Assembly (NCBI RefSeq): GCF_016862455.1
Contig: NZ_BOMZ01000083.1
Span: 1 to 64,000 of the forward strand
Source of the DNA: Actinoplanes utahensis
GTDB lineage: Bacteria; Actinomycetota; Actinomycetes; Mycobacteriales; Micromonosporaceae
Length of the DNA: 64,000 nucleotides
Direction: 5' to 3'
Shown here in pieces: positions 41,865 through 49,932 of the stretch (within the stretch, counting starts at the first letter, position 1; each line of letters opens with the position of its first letter). The translations under genes and the position numbers were made by a program. The notes beneath the pieces are model-generated. The model did not search any database. It was not told where the DNA came from and saw nothing but the letters and a program-made list of their open reading frames with translations.

Positions 41865-43703
41865 TCACGGCCCGGTCCCGGGCGGGACGAGGAAGGGGAA
41901 CGGGAAGATCCGCTTCCCGGGTTCCTCCGGAGCGAGGCGGAGCAGCTCGACCGCCTCCGCCGGCCCGCCGTCGGCGCGCAGCAGCCCGTCGGCGGCGAGG
42001 GCCCGCCACGCCTGCTCGGCGTACCCGGCGGCTCGGCGGCCGTCCCGGTCGATGCCCGGCCACCCGGCGGGCACGTCGATGCGGGCGACCATCCGCGTCT
42101 CGGCCTGCCGCAGCCGCTGGGACTCGACCTGCCAGTCGATCCGGTTCGGGCAGCGCGGGACGAGGTCGAAGGTCCCGGCGCGGGGCTCCGGCGGGCGGCG
42201 GCCGATCACCAGGACGGCACGCCGCACGGCCGGGTCGTCGCGCCGCCAGCGCAGGCGCCGCACCCTGGCCAGCGCGTCGCCGAGGGCGGTGACGTAGTCG
42301 CGCTCCTTGCGGGCCGGCCGCCACGCCGACACCGCCGCGCGGACCACCGGCGGGGCGCCGAACTCGACGGGCCGCACCAGCTCCCGGCGCGGGTCTCCCC
42401 CGGCCTCGCTGTAGACGTGGTCGAAGTAGCCGAGGGCGGCCACCCGCAGGCCGCCGCGCCGGGCGTACCGGTCGGTGACCAGGTCCAGGGTGTGCAGCAG
42501 CAGGTCGAGGCGGGCGCGGACCTCGGCCGGGTCCGCGCCGCCGCACAGTTCGATCAGACAGGCCAGGTCGAGCGGTGGCGGCGCCGGCAGTCTGACGGTG
42601 CGGGCGCGCAGACCGGTGTGCAGGCTGCCGGGGTCGCCGGCGCGCAGTGGCCCGGTTCCGTTGTCGCAGGTCACCGCGCCGGGACCGGTGAGCCGGACCT
42701 GGAGGGTGGCGGTGGCGTGTTCGGCGATCTCGGTGTGCGGCAGGGCCAGCACCGGCCAGTCGGCGGGCTGCCCACCGCGGCGGGCCAGCACCGGGACGGT
42801 GATCGTGCGGCTCTCCGCCGCGACCGGCGGGCCGTGCAGGGTGACGGTGCGGGTCACGCTCTTCCCGGCGGGCACGATCGTGCCCGCCGGGAAGAGCGTG
42901 AGCGGTACCAGGTCCACGCGCCCGGAGCCGGTGTCCAGGACCGAGCCGAGCAGCACGTAGTCGTAGGCGAGCGGGGCCTGCCGCAGCAGCCGGGCGACCG
43001 TGGTGGGCAGCGGCTCGGCGGGGTCGGCGGCATCGGCGCGGGTCAGTTCGGCGACCGGCCGCCGCTGCTCGCGGGCCAGGCGCCGGGCGTGGTCCAGCAG
43101 CACCCAGCCGGGGTGGCGGTCGACCAGGACGGTGTCGCCGGCGCCCGGCGGCAGGTGGTGCAGGACCCGCTGGACGGCGTCGTCGAAGGCGCCGGGCGGC
43201 AGCGGGTCCCGGCCCACCCCGCCGGCCAGCCGGAACCGGCGCAGCACCGGGTCGCCGCCGAGCACGGCGGTGCTCCACGGCAGCCGGACGGGCGAGCCGG
43301 CCACCGGGACGCCGGCCCGGTCGGCGGTCACCGGGACCCGGACGGCGGCGTCCGGGGTGAACTCGACGAAGTGCAGGACCGGCAGGGCGCCGGTGACCAG
43401 GCGGGTCAGGAGCGGGGACAGGTCGGCCGGCGCGACCGCGGGCGGCGGTGGCACGTGTTCGGGGACGGTTGCCGAGCCGGGGCCGCGCAGCAGTGGCCCG
43501 TACGCCGCAAGGTCGTGATCCTCGCACGCGCGGTGCGCCGCGGCGGTGTCCCAGCTACCGCTCGCCGCGCGCAGCTCGCGGTCGAAGGCCGCCGCGGTCG
43601 CCGGGTCGGCGCCGCCCAGCAGCAGCGGGCCGCGCATCGTCCAGCCGCAGCGTGCGCAGGACGCGGTGTCGCCGGGGAGCAGGCAGACCGGGCAGCCGCT
43701 CAT
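41865..43703 (-). CDS. Zinc-ribbon protein with vWA-like C-terminal half
   Basis: A 612-residue protein. The N-terminus is a zinc ribbon (Cys4, Cys7, Cys16, Cys19: CPVC...CARC). The middle (residues ~100-260) is of unknown fold. A beta-sandwich block at ~270-340 contains LTLFPAGTIVPAGKSVTRTVTLHG, and residues ~375-560 have vWA-like alternation (LDLACLIELCGGADPAEVRARL, LRVAALGYFDHVYSE, RRAVLVIGRRPPEP) but the MIDAS serines are missing, so metal binding is unlikely. Possibly an adaptor recognising the AAA+ partner. Its DNA holds a perfect 48-nt palindrome (42854-42901). Overlaps the AAA+ stop by 4 bp. Confidence 0.75.
   Translation of the reverse strand: MSGCPVCLLPGDTASCARCGWTMRGPLLLGGADPATAAAFDRELRAASGSWDTAAAHRACEDHDLAAYGPLLRGPGSATVPEHVPPPPAVAPADLSPLLTRLVTGALPVLHFVEFTPDAAVRVPVTADRAGVPVAGSPVRLPWSTAVLGGDPVLRRFRLAGGVGRDPLPPGAFDDAVQRVLHHLPPGAGDTVLVDRHPGWVLLDHARRLAREQRRPVAELTRADAADPAEPLPTTVARLLRQAPLAYDYVLLGSVLDTGSGRVDLVPLTLFPAGTIVPAGKSVTRTVTLHGPPVAAESRTITVPVLARRGGQPADWPVLALPHTEIAEHATATLQVRLTGPGAVTCDNGTGPLRAGDPGSLHTGLRARTVRLPAPPPLDLACLIELCGGADPAEVRARLDLLLHTLDLVTDRYARRGGLRVAALGYFDHVYSEAGGDPRRELVRPVEFGAPPVVRAAVSAWRPARKERDYVTALGDALARVRRLRWRRDDPAVRRAVLVIGRRPPEPRAGTFDLVPRCPNRIDWQVESQRLRQAETRMVARIDVPAGWPGIDRDGRRAAGYAEQAWRALAADGLLRADGGPAEAVELLRLAPEEPGKRIFPFPFLVPPGTGP
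42854..42901. repeat. Perfect 48-nt palindrome inside coding sequence
   Basis: Bases 42854-42877 are the exact reverse complement of 42878-42901, 24 bp per arm with no spacer and centre GA|TC. It encodes FPAGTIVPAG, a symmetric peptide, in the zinc-ribbon protein. Confidence 0.97.
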
Positions 43704-45409
43704 GACAGGTGCCGGCGCAGGCGGGCGGGCAGGTCGCCGGGTTCCAGGGGGATCCGGACGTCGTCGCCGATCCGGGCGGCCCAGGCGAACCCGGCCTCGG
43801 CGATGAGTTCCCGCATCGCGCGGGCGTTGCCGAAACCCTCGTCACGGTCGCGGTACAGGCCCTCGATGACCTGGGTGAGCGCCTTCTCGAAGTCGTCGGA
43901 CCAGGTCAGGCCCTTCTCGCCGAGCATGCCGGTGGCGATGGTGAGCAGTTCGCCGGGCAGGTAGTCGGCGAACTCGATCACGTTGCGGTCCGGGAAGCGG
44001 CTGTGCAGGCCGACGTTCGCGGCCCGGAACCGCTCCATCTCGCGGGGGTAGCCGGCGGCGATGACCACGAAGGCGGCCCGGTCGTTCTCCATCCGGTCGA
44101 CCAGGGCGTCGATCGCCTCCATCCCGAAACCGCCCCGGTCCGGTTCCACCAGCCGGTACGCCTCGTCGATGAACAGCACCCCGCCGAGCGCCTCGTCGAC
44201 GGCGTCGTTGACCCGGGGCGCGGTCTGCCCCACGTACTGGCCGACCAGTTTCGGCGCGTCGGCGACCACCACGTGCCCGCGCCGCAGCACGCCGATGTCG
44301 GCGTAGATCTCGCCGACCAGCCGGGCCACCGTGGTCTTGCCGGTGCCGGGGTTGCCGGTGAAGATCAGGTGCGGCGAGGCCGGGCCGCCGCCGGACCCGG
44401 GCAGCATGCGCTGCACTCGTTCCCAGTGGGCACGCTGGGCGATGTGCCGTTTGACCCCGGCCAGACCGGTGAGCGCGGTGAGCCGCTCCAGGGCCGGGCG
44501 CTCGCCGGCGCCGGCGCGTTCCACCCAGCCGCGCTGCCGCGCCTCCTCGACCGACAGCGGCACCTCGTCGCGGGCCAGGCCGCGCAGCCGGGCCAGCCAG
44601 ACCCCGGCCGGCTGGCTCATCGCGGTCATCGCGGTGATCAGCCGGGCCAGCCGGGACCAGTCGCCGATCCGCAGCCCGTCGCTGATCCGGACGTGGTGCA
44701 CGAGCCGGGTCAGCTCCGCCTCGTCCGGCTGGCCGATCCGGCTGATCCCGCCGCCGGAACGCCGGTGGTCGCTGAGGAACGCCTGCAGGGTACCCATCCC
44801 GGCGTTGTTCTGGATCGCCTCCTGCACCTCCTGCAGGCCGTTGTTGCTGAAGGTGAGCACGCAGATGTTGCCCGCCGACGGGCCGGCCGCGATCCAGCTG
44901 CCGACCCGGTCCACGAACGGCCGGGGCGCCTGGTTGTACTGCAGGAAGTCCTCGGTGCGCAGCAGCACCACCGCGGTCGGCACGCTCCGGCCGGTCATGC
45001 AGGCGTCCAGCTTCTGGATGATCTGCGGGTCGGCCATCGTCGGGCCGGCCGGCGCCGCCACCGCGGCGGGCATCACGGTGCTCCGGCCGCGCGGGCCGGT
45101 GAAATGCCCCATCCGCCCCGGGCCGGTGGCCGCCGCCGTAGCCGTGCCGCCCCGGTCCAGCTCCGCCGACTGCTCGTCGCGGAAGTACAGCCCGTTGAGC
45201 GCGCAGAAGACGATCCGCCGGTAACCGGCATCCTTCAGCAGCGCCCACAGCGCCTCCTCGAAACCGCGCTCCTGGTAGTCGCGGCAGCAGAACCGGTCCT
45301 TGGTGCCGGCGCCGTAGAGCACCACCACCGCGTCCCCGGTGTCGACCGGCCAGGCGGCCGACAGGCGCTCGGCGGAACCGGGCGGGGCCGCCCGGACCGG
45401 CGCGGTCAC
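43700..45409 (-). CDS. CbxX/CfxQ-type AAA+ ATPase
   Basis: A 569-residue protein. Residues ~300-565 are a complete CbbX-type AAA+ domain: TGLAGVKRHIAQRAHWERV, Walker A TGNPGTGKTT (~353-361), pore-loop region KLVGQYVGQTAPRV, Walker B GGVLFIDEAYRL (~407-418), sensor VIAAGYPREMERF and arginine-finger FGNARAMREL. The N-terminal ~300 residues show strand patterns of a second Rossmann-like domain (IVFCALNGLYF, TAVVLLRTEDFLQ, NICVLTFSNNG) but lack a P-loop, suggesting an inactive NTPase module. CbxX proteins remodel partner complexes. GTG 45409 overlaps the coiled-coil stop by 4 bp. It probably recruits or releases the neighbouring zinc-ribbon protein. Confidence 0.92.
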   Translation of the reverse strand: MTAPVRAAPPGSAERLSAAWPVDTGDAVVVLYGAGTKDRFCCRDYQERGFEEALWALLKDAGYRRIVFCALNGLYFRDEQSAELDRGGTATAAATGPGRMGHFTGPRGRSTVMPAAVAAPAGPTMADPQIIQKLDACMTGRSVPTAVVLLRTEDFLQYNQAPRPFVDRVGSWIAAGPSAGNICVLTFSNNGLQEVQEAIQNNAGMGTLQAFLSDHRRSGGGISRIGQPDEAELTRLVHHVRISDGLRIGDWSRLARLITAMTAMSQPAGVWLARLRGLARDEVPLSVEEARQRGWVERAGAGERPALERLTALTGLAGVKRHIAQRAHWERVQRMLPGSGGGPASPHLIFTGNPGTGKTTVARLVGEIYADIGVLRRGHVVVADAPKLVGQYVGQTAPRVNDAVDEALGGVLFIDEAYRLVEPDRGGFGMEAIDALVDRMENDRAAFVVIAAGYPREMERFRAANVGLHSRFPDRNVIEFADYLPGELLTIATGMLGEKGLTWSDDFEKALTQVIEGLYRDRDEGFGNARAMRELIAEAGFAWAARIGDDVRIPLEPGDLPARLRRHLS

Positions 45410-46815
45410 CGGCGGGCCTCCGGCGCCGGCACCACCGACCCGGGCGGCATCTTCTTGATCCGGGAGATGTCGCGCAGTTCGTCGACCCGCCCGGCGGGCG
45501 GCGCCTCGGCGGCGTCGGACACCTGAAGGCCGCCCCGGCGCAGCTCCCCGACCAGGGCGGTGGCCCGGGCCCGCCGCTCCTCCTCGGCGCCGAGCCCGAC
45601 GTCGATCGAGTGGATGGCCAGCTCGGCGGTGCCACGCTCGTCGACCGGCAGCACGGTGACGACGACCTCGCTGCCGTCCTCGTGCCGGGTGCGCGCGACG
45701 AAACCGCTGCGGAAGTCCTCGCCCTCGTAGCCGCCGTCGATGTCCCGGTCGTACCCGGCCGCGGCCAGGGTCTGCACCACCCGGTCGGCGATGTCGGCCC
45801 GCAGCTGGGAGTTGGCGACCGCTTCGGCCGCGATCTCGACGAGCTGCTCGTGCTCGGCCTGCAGACGTGGCGCCTCGGTCTCCAGCAGCCGGCGCAGCTC
45901 CTCCGGGCCGTCGGAGTCGACGGCGCCGAGGATCCGGTCCACCTGCTGTTCCAGGGCCCGGTAGCGCCCGTGGGTCCAGAAGTCGACGTCGACCTCCTCG
46001 CCGTCCGCGCCGCCCGGCTCGCTGATCGCCTGGATGACGCCGCGCAGCAGCAGGAACCGCTCGCGGGCCTGATCGCGCAGCTCGGTCCACTCCTGCTGGC
46101 GCAGCTCCACGGTGGCGCGCAGCTCGCTGAGGCTGGCGTAGGCGGACTGCGCCTGCGCGACGGCCGCCTGCGACAGGCCGTTCCCGGCGTTGCCGGCGGC
46201 GATCGCCAGGTCCTGCTCGAGGCGGTGCAGGCGGCCGGGGGCCAGCCGATCGTGCGCGAGCTCGCCGGCGATGTAGTCGCGCAGGACCCCGGCGTCGGCC
46301 AGCCACTGCCGGGCCGCGCCCAGCTCCCGCTCCCGCTGGGCGGCGACGTCCTGGCCGATCCGCTCGATGCCCCGGGCCAGCCGCTCGGTGACCTGGCGGC
46401 GGGCGGCCGACTCGGCGACCAGCGCGGACTGCAGCCGTTCCTCGCCCCGGCGGACGGTGTCCCGGATCCGGCGGTCGTGGTCGGCCAGGTCAGCGGCGTG
46501 CCGCTGGCCTGCGGCGGCGATCTGGGCGGTCATCTCGTGGTGCAGCCGGTGGGCGTTCTCCTCGGTACGCCGTTGCGCCTCCACTTCGACCTGGCGGATG
46601 TCGGTGCTCAGCCGGCCGACCGCCTCCGCGTACCCGCGCTGCCGTCTCTCCGCCTCCCGCACCTGCCGGTCGGCCGCCTGCCGGGTGTCCTCACGCACCT
46701 TGTCCAGCAGGCGCGGCAGGTCGGCGCGCAGAGTGGTGAGGCGGGCCTGCGCCTCCCGCATCCGCCGGGCCTCACCGGCCTCGACGCTGACGTAGCTGAC
46801 TTTGCGTCCGCTCAT
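45406..46815 (-). CDS. Long coiled-coil protein with C-terminal globular domain
   Basis: A 469-residue protein starting at ATG 46815 behind GGGAG. Residues ~10-260 are charged heptad-type helices (MREAQARLTTLRADLPRLLDKVREDTRQAAD; LELRATVELRQQEWTELRDQARERF-like), and ~340-440 form a compact mixed domain (GYDRDIDGGYEGEDFRSGFVARTRHEDGSEVVVTVLPVD; AELAIHSIDVGLG). No enzymatic motif. As the second gene, coupled to the radical-SAM protein by 4 bp, it is the best candidate for the activase's partner or a structural filament. Homologues unknown to me. Confidence 0.8.
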   Translation of the reverse strand: MSGRKVSYVSVEAGEARRMREAQARLTTLRADLPRLLDKVREDTRQAADRQVREAERRQRGYAEAVGRLSTDIRQVEVEAQRRTEENAHRLHHEMTAQIAAAGQRHAADLADHDRRIRDTVRRGEERLQSALVAESAARRQVTERLARGIERIGQDVAAQRERELGAARQWLADAGVLRDYIAGELAHDRLAPGRLHRLEQDLAIAAGNAGNGLSQAAVAQAQSAYASLSELRATVELRQQEWTELRDQARERFLLLRGVIQAISEPGGADGEEVDVDFWTHGRYRALEQQVDRILGAVDSDGPEELRRLLETEAPRLQAEHEQLVEIAAEAVANSQLRADIADRVVQTLAAAGYDRDIDGGYEGEDFRSGFVARTRHEDGSEVVVTVLPVDERGTAELAIHSIDVGLGAEEERRARATALVGELRRGGLQVSDAAEAPPAGRVDELRDISRIKKMPPGSVVPAPEARR

Positions 46816-47426
46816 TGCGCACTCCCGGGTCGGTCGGTGGATCGGGGGCCGAACACGGCGGCGGTCAGCGGGTCGGGCACCCCGACCAGCAGCAGATCGT
46901 CGCCGGCGAACTGGAGCTCGGTGGTCCGCCGGCGGTGCTCGAGGTCGTGGCCGCTCTCGCGCAGCCGGCCGGTCAGATGGTGGATCCGCTGGTTGGTGCT
47001 GCCGCGCATGCCGAGGCCGTCGTCGCGGGCGGGCACGTACAGCCCGTCGACCAGGACGTCGACGGCGGCCAGCAGCTCGCCGACGCCGCGGGCCGGCGGC
47101 CGCTCGCGCAGCACCTCCAGGCGGTAGCCGGTGAAGCAGATCAGGCTGACGTCCCGCCGGCGCCGGACGATCGCGATGGTCTCGGCGAGCGCGGCCGCCT
47201 GGAGCATCGGCTCGCCACCGGAGAAGGTGACGCCGTCCACCTCGGGATCGGCGGTGAGCCGGGCGGCCGCGTCGGCCGGTGTCATCAGCTCGGCCTCCCG
47301 CAGCGGGATCCACTCCTCGGCGATGCAGCCGGTGCAGCGGAACGGGCATCCCTGCACCCACAGGACCGAGCGCAGGCCCGGGCCGAGAGCCCGCGTCCGG
47401 GCCGTCATGGCGGCGACGTTCAGCAT
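46812..47426 (-). CDS. Radical-SAM activase-like protein (4Fe-4S single cluster)
   Basis: A 204-residue radical SAM protein of the NrdG/pyruvate-formate-lyase-activase type. The cluster motif CPFRCTGC (Cys27, Cys31, Cys34; CxxxCxxC) follows RSVLWVQG, and SGGEP binds SAM (TFSGGEPMLQ). It is the minimal ~200-residue form, as in NrdG, with no auxiliary clusters. ATG 47426 has a strong GGAGGGG site, and it opens the operon. No glycyl-radical enzyme or anaerobic ribonucleotide reductase is encoded nearby, so its substrate must be something else, perhaps a protein of this operon. Confidence 0.9.
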   Translation of the reverse strand: MLNVAAMTARTRALGPGLRSVLWVQGCPFRCTGCIAEEWIPLREAELMTPADAAARLTADPEVDGVTFSGGEPMLQAAALAETIAIVRRRRDVSLICFTGYRLEVLRERPPARGVGELLAAVDVLVDGLYVPARDDGLGMRGSTNQRIHHLTGRLRESGHDLEHRRRTTELQFAGDDLLLVGVPDPLTAAVFGPRSTDRPGSAQ

Positions 47427-47829
47427 TTCCCCTCCATCGTTGGGTATTCCGCGATGGCACGGTCGATGCGGAAGTCTGACACGCCACTGTGGTCACACCC
47501 ATGCGGGAGAGCGCTTGCCCGTACGATTCCGCGAGTTATTCAAGATCCGCGGAATCGTCTCCGTTCCACGGTTTCCATGAATTCTTTGGAATTGTTTCCG
47601 GTGAGCCGCCGCGCGTAGGGTCCGTCCGTATCAGCCGGTCGCCCCCCAGGGGAGCCCGGACGGGCACGGGCGCCCACCCGAACGGCCGAGGGGTGTTGTC
47701 GACCGCCCGGGTCGAACTCCGCCACTTTCCATATTTTTAAGGAATCGGCGATCCCCTACCGTGCCAAAGTGTCGGCATCGCCGTCGCCCGGCGAATGCGT
47801 GCCCGGCTCACATAATCACGAGGTGCTCA
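47427..47829. promoter_or_regulatory. 403-bp divergent control region
   Basis: Gap between the radical-SAM operon and the divergent gene pair. It is visibly less GC-rich than the genes (short A/T runs around 47560-47590 and 47730-47740). It holds a perfect inverted repeat at 47524-47557 and a third related half-site ATTCCGCGA at 47446-47454. The short frames in it have poor codon bias, so I call no gene. Promoters for both directions should lie here. Confidence 0.7.
47524..47557. promoter_or_regulatory. Putative operator, 10-bp inverted repeat
   Basis: CGATTCCGCG (47524-47533) and CGCGGAATCG (47548-47557) are exact inverted copies 14 bp apart (24-bp centre spacing, about two turns of helix). 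A third half-site lies at 47446-47454 next to the radical-SAM start, so the regulator could silence the operon. Confidence 0.6.
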
Positions 47830-48858
47830 TTGGCGTTCGTCGTTCACACGCTCCGTGACACCGTCGCGGGCCGCTGGCGCCGGGAACTCGCCGGGCCGGA
47901 GCCGTCGGTCCGCAAACACTGGCTCACCAAGGTCTCCTACTACTGGGCGGCCGAGCGCCTCCTCGCCGGCGGCCGCACCGACGACCAGACCACCTGGGGC
48001 GAGATCGTCGCCGAGGTGCGGCCGCAGGGCACCCGCACCACGTTCTTCGCCGTCGCCGGGCGGCACGCCAAGCATCCGCTGCTGCGCGCCTACCAGAGCG
48101 CGCCGGCCGGCCCGGTCCGCGACGTCGCCGCCTGCCTCGACCACGAGTCGGCCGCGCAGATGCTGATCGCCGAGTCGAAGGTGTGGAGTCACTGGCCGCA
48201 CCGGATGGGCTGGGTGCAGGAACTGCTGCACACCGACGGGCTGAGCCGCACCGCCGTCGCCGACTGCCTCCTGCGGGTCCTGCTCGACTGGGCCGGGCGG
48301 CACCCGGCCCTGTCCGCGGCCCTCGATCACGCGCCGCCCGCCTCCGCGGTCGAGGACCTCCTGATGATCCAGGAGCACCGGATCTCCGCGGCCGCGGCGG
48401 CCCGGATCCTGCGGGAGGCACTGCTGCGATCCGCGGCCGGGTGCAGCATCGACGGGGTGGTGCACGCGATGCGGGCCCACTTCCGGCCGGCCCCCGCGCC
48501 GGCCGCCGGGAATCAGCGGCTCGCGCAGGCGATCGACCAGCTGACCCGCAACCAGCGGGCCTCGTACGAGCAGCGCCGGCACGCGGTCGCCCTGATGCGC
48601 GACGCGATCCGGCAGCTCGAGGCGGGGCAGCCGCTGCCGGTCTTCGACCAGCTGAACCCGGGTCCCCATCCGTACTCGGCCAATCAGGCCGCCGGTTCCC
48701 ACACGTCCTCTCCGGAAGCCGGCAACACGCGGCCCGAGACGGCCGGCTCACCGGGTCACACCAACCTCCCCCGGCCTCGAGCCGGTGGCGCCCCGGCCAC
48801 CAACGGCCCACCGTCCCTTCCCACCGGCGGGCGGCCGAACGGGACCAGGGAGAGGTGA
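47830..48858 (+). CDS. Hypothetical protein, divergent from protease operon
   Basis: A 342-residue protein. I start it at TTG 47830 (LAFVVHTLRDTVAGRWRREL) behind GAGGTG; upstream in-frame codons to 47761 have poor third-position bias. Residues 1-230 are helical with aromatic-rich patches (VRKHWLTKVSYYWAAERLLAGG, WSHWPHRMGWVQELLHTDGLSRTAVADCLL); a QRRHAVALMRDAIRQLEAGQ helix follows and the C-terminus (~270-342) is Pro/Gly-rich and disordered. No known domain. Position beside the operon's operator suggests it may regulate it or deliver the sensed signal. Confidence 0.7.
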   Translation: MAFVVHTLRDTVAGRWRRELAGPEPSVRKHWLTKVSYYWAAERLLAGGRTDDQTTWGEIVAEVRPQGTRTTFFAVAGRHAKHPLLRAYQSAPAGPVRDVAACLDHESAAQMLIAESKVWSHWPHRMGWVQELLHTDGLSRTAVADCLLRVLLDWAGRHPALSAALDHAPPASAVEDLLMIQEHRISAAAAARILREALLRSAAGCSIDGVVHAMRAHFRPAPAPAAGNQRLAQAIDQLTRNQRASYEQRRHAVALMRDAIRQLEAGQPLPVFDQLNPGPHPYSANQAAGSHTSSPEAGNTRPETAGSPGHTNLPRPRAGGAPATNGPPSLPTGGRPNGTRER

Positions 48859-48865
48859 GCGGAGG

Positions 48866-49873
48866 ATGCAGCCGGGACAGGATCGGGAACACGCGATCGT
48901 CGGCCGGATCAGCGCCCGCCTGCAGACCCTGATCGGAACCGGGCGCGCCACCGCGGACTTCGCGCTGCTCTGCGGTGAGGCGGAGCGGCGGCTGGGGCCC
49001 GAGCACGAGACGACGCTGCTCACCGAGTACCACCTGGAGGTGCGGCGGGACGCCGATCGCGGCCCGGCGGCCTCGGTGCCGGTCTGGGAGAGCCTGCGGG
49101 AACGGGCCGGGAAGTCGCTGCCGGCCGGAACACCCGCGGAGCTGGCGATCCGGTTCCGGCATCTGCGGCGGCTACGGTGCCGGGGACGGCACGGTGACCT
49201 GGATCTGCTCGTCGGCCTGTGCCGGGAGGAGATCGGCCACCGCGCGGTGATCCCGGATCCGCACGGGGCGGGTGAGGCCCGTACCGATCTGGCTCTGGCC
49301 TTGCGCGACCGTGCCTGGCTGGGCGGCTTCACCGGGCCGGCGGCCCGGCCCGACCCGTGGCCGGACCTGCGCGAGGCGGTCGCGCTGATCGAGGGGGAGG
49401 TCCGCCGGCACCGGGAGAGCCCGGTGCCGGATCAGCCGGCTGCCGTGGCGGCGCGGCGGGTGCAGGTGGAGGTGCTGCTGGCGGCCGGGCGCGCCGACCC
49501 GGCGGCCGCGGGACGGGCGCTGGCGATCGCCGACGAGCTGGTGCTGGCCGAGGAGGACGTCACCGACCTGCGGGACCCCGCCTACGACCATCTGACGCCG
49601 GCACACGTCCTGCTCGCCGAGGCGCTGCTGCTCGCCGGCCGGACCGAGGAGGCGGCCCGGGTGGCCCGGCTGGCGTACGCGCTGCACGCCGGGACCCGCG
49701 TCTTCGACCCGGCACGTCCACTGCTCGCGCTCGCCCGCAGCGAGGCCCGCACGGATCGGGCCGGTGCGGCGCGGACCGCCCGGGCGGCCCTCGAGCAGCG
49801 GACGGCCACGTTCGGCGGCGACGGCCCGTACGTCGCGGAGGCCGCCGATCTGGCCGGGGCCCTGACGTCATGA
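48866..49873 (+). CDS. TPR-like helical protein, hypothetical
   Basis: A 335-residue all-helical protein 7 bp after the previous stop. Pairs of helices with conserved small residues (RTDLALALRDRAWLGG, HVLLAEALLLAGRTEEAARVARLAYALH, ARTARAALEQRTATFGGDGPYVAEAADLAGAL) resemble tetratricopeptide repeats. GGAGG abuts ATG 48866, closer than usual, but no better start is available. It forms a two-gene unit with 47830 and probably serves the same system. Confidence 0.7.
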   Translation: MQPGQDREHAIVGRISARLQTLIGTGRATADFALLCGEAERRLGPEHETTLLTEYHLEVRRDADRGPAASVPVWESLRERAGKSLPAGTPAELAIRFRHLRRLRCRGRHGDLDLLVGLCREEIGHRAVIPDPHGAGEARTDLALALRDRAWLGGFTGPAARPDPWPDLREAVALIEGEVRRHRESPVPDQPAAVAARRVQVEVLLAAGRADPAAAGRALAIADELVLAEEDVTDLRDPAYDHLTPAHVLLAEALLLAGRTEEAARVARLAYALHAGTRVFDPARPLLALARSEARTDRAGAARTARAALEQRTATFGGDGPYVAEAADLAGALTS

Positions 49874-49912
49874 CGGCCGGCCACCGGGAGGAGGGGCCCG
49901 GTGGCCGGCCGT
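49873..49912. terminator. Bidirectional terminator, perfect 16-bp stem
   Basis: Arms 49873-49888 and 49897-49912 are exact complements with an 8-nt loop, between the convergent helical-repeat gene and the NarK-like gene. The strongest hairpin in the window; the stop codon of the upstream gene lies at its edge. Confidence 0.88.
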
Positions 49913-49932
49913 CCGCCGGCGCACGCCGGCGA

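Noticed and set aside
42854..42901. Transcription terminator
   Set aside because: It is in the middle of a coding sequence in the operon, and a symmetrical hairpin with no loop would not form in RNA as a normal terminator does.
45610..47127. 505-codon plus-strand frame opposite the coiled-coil and radical-SAM genes
   Set aside because: Composition is that of a reverse-frame shadow; the minus-strand proteins have clear motifs.
46812..47426. Anaerobic ribonucleotide reductase activase NrdG
   Set aside because: No nrdD-type reductase is present and the operon context is unrelated; the fold is shared but the substrate is not implied.
47540..47725. 61-codon minus-strand frame in the divergent control region
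   Set aside because: Mixed third-position bias, no ribosome site and overlap with the inverted repeat; more likely non-coding.
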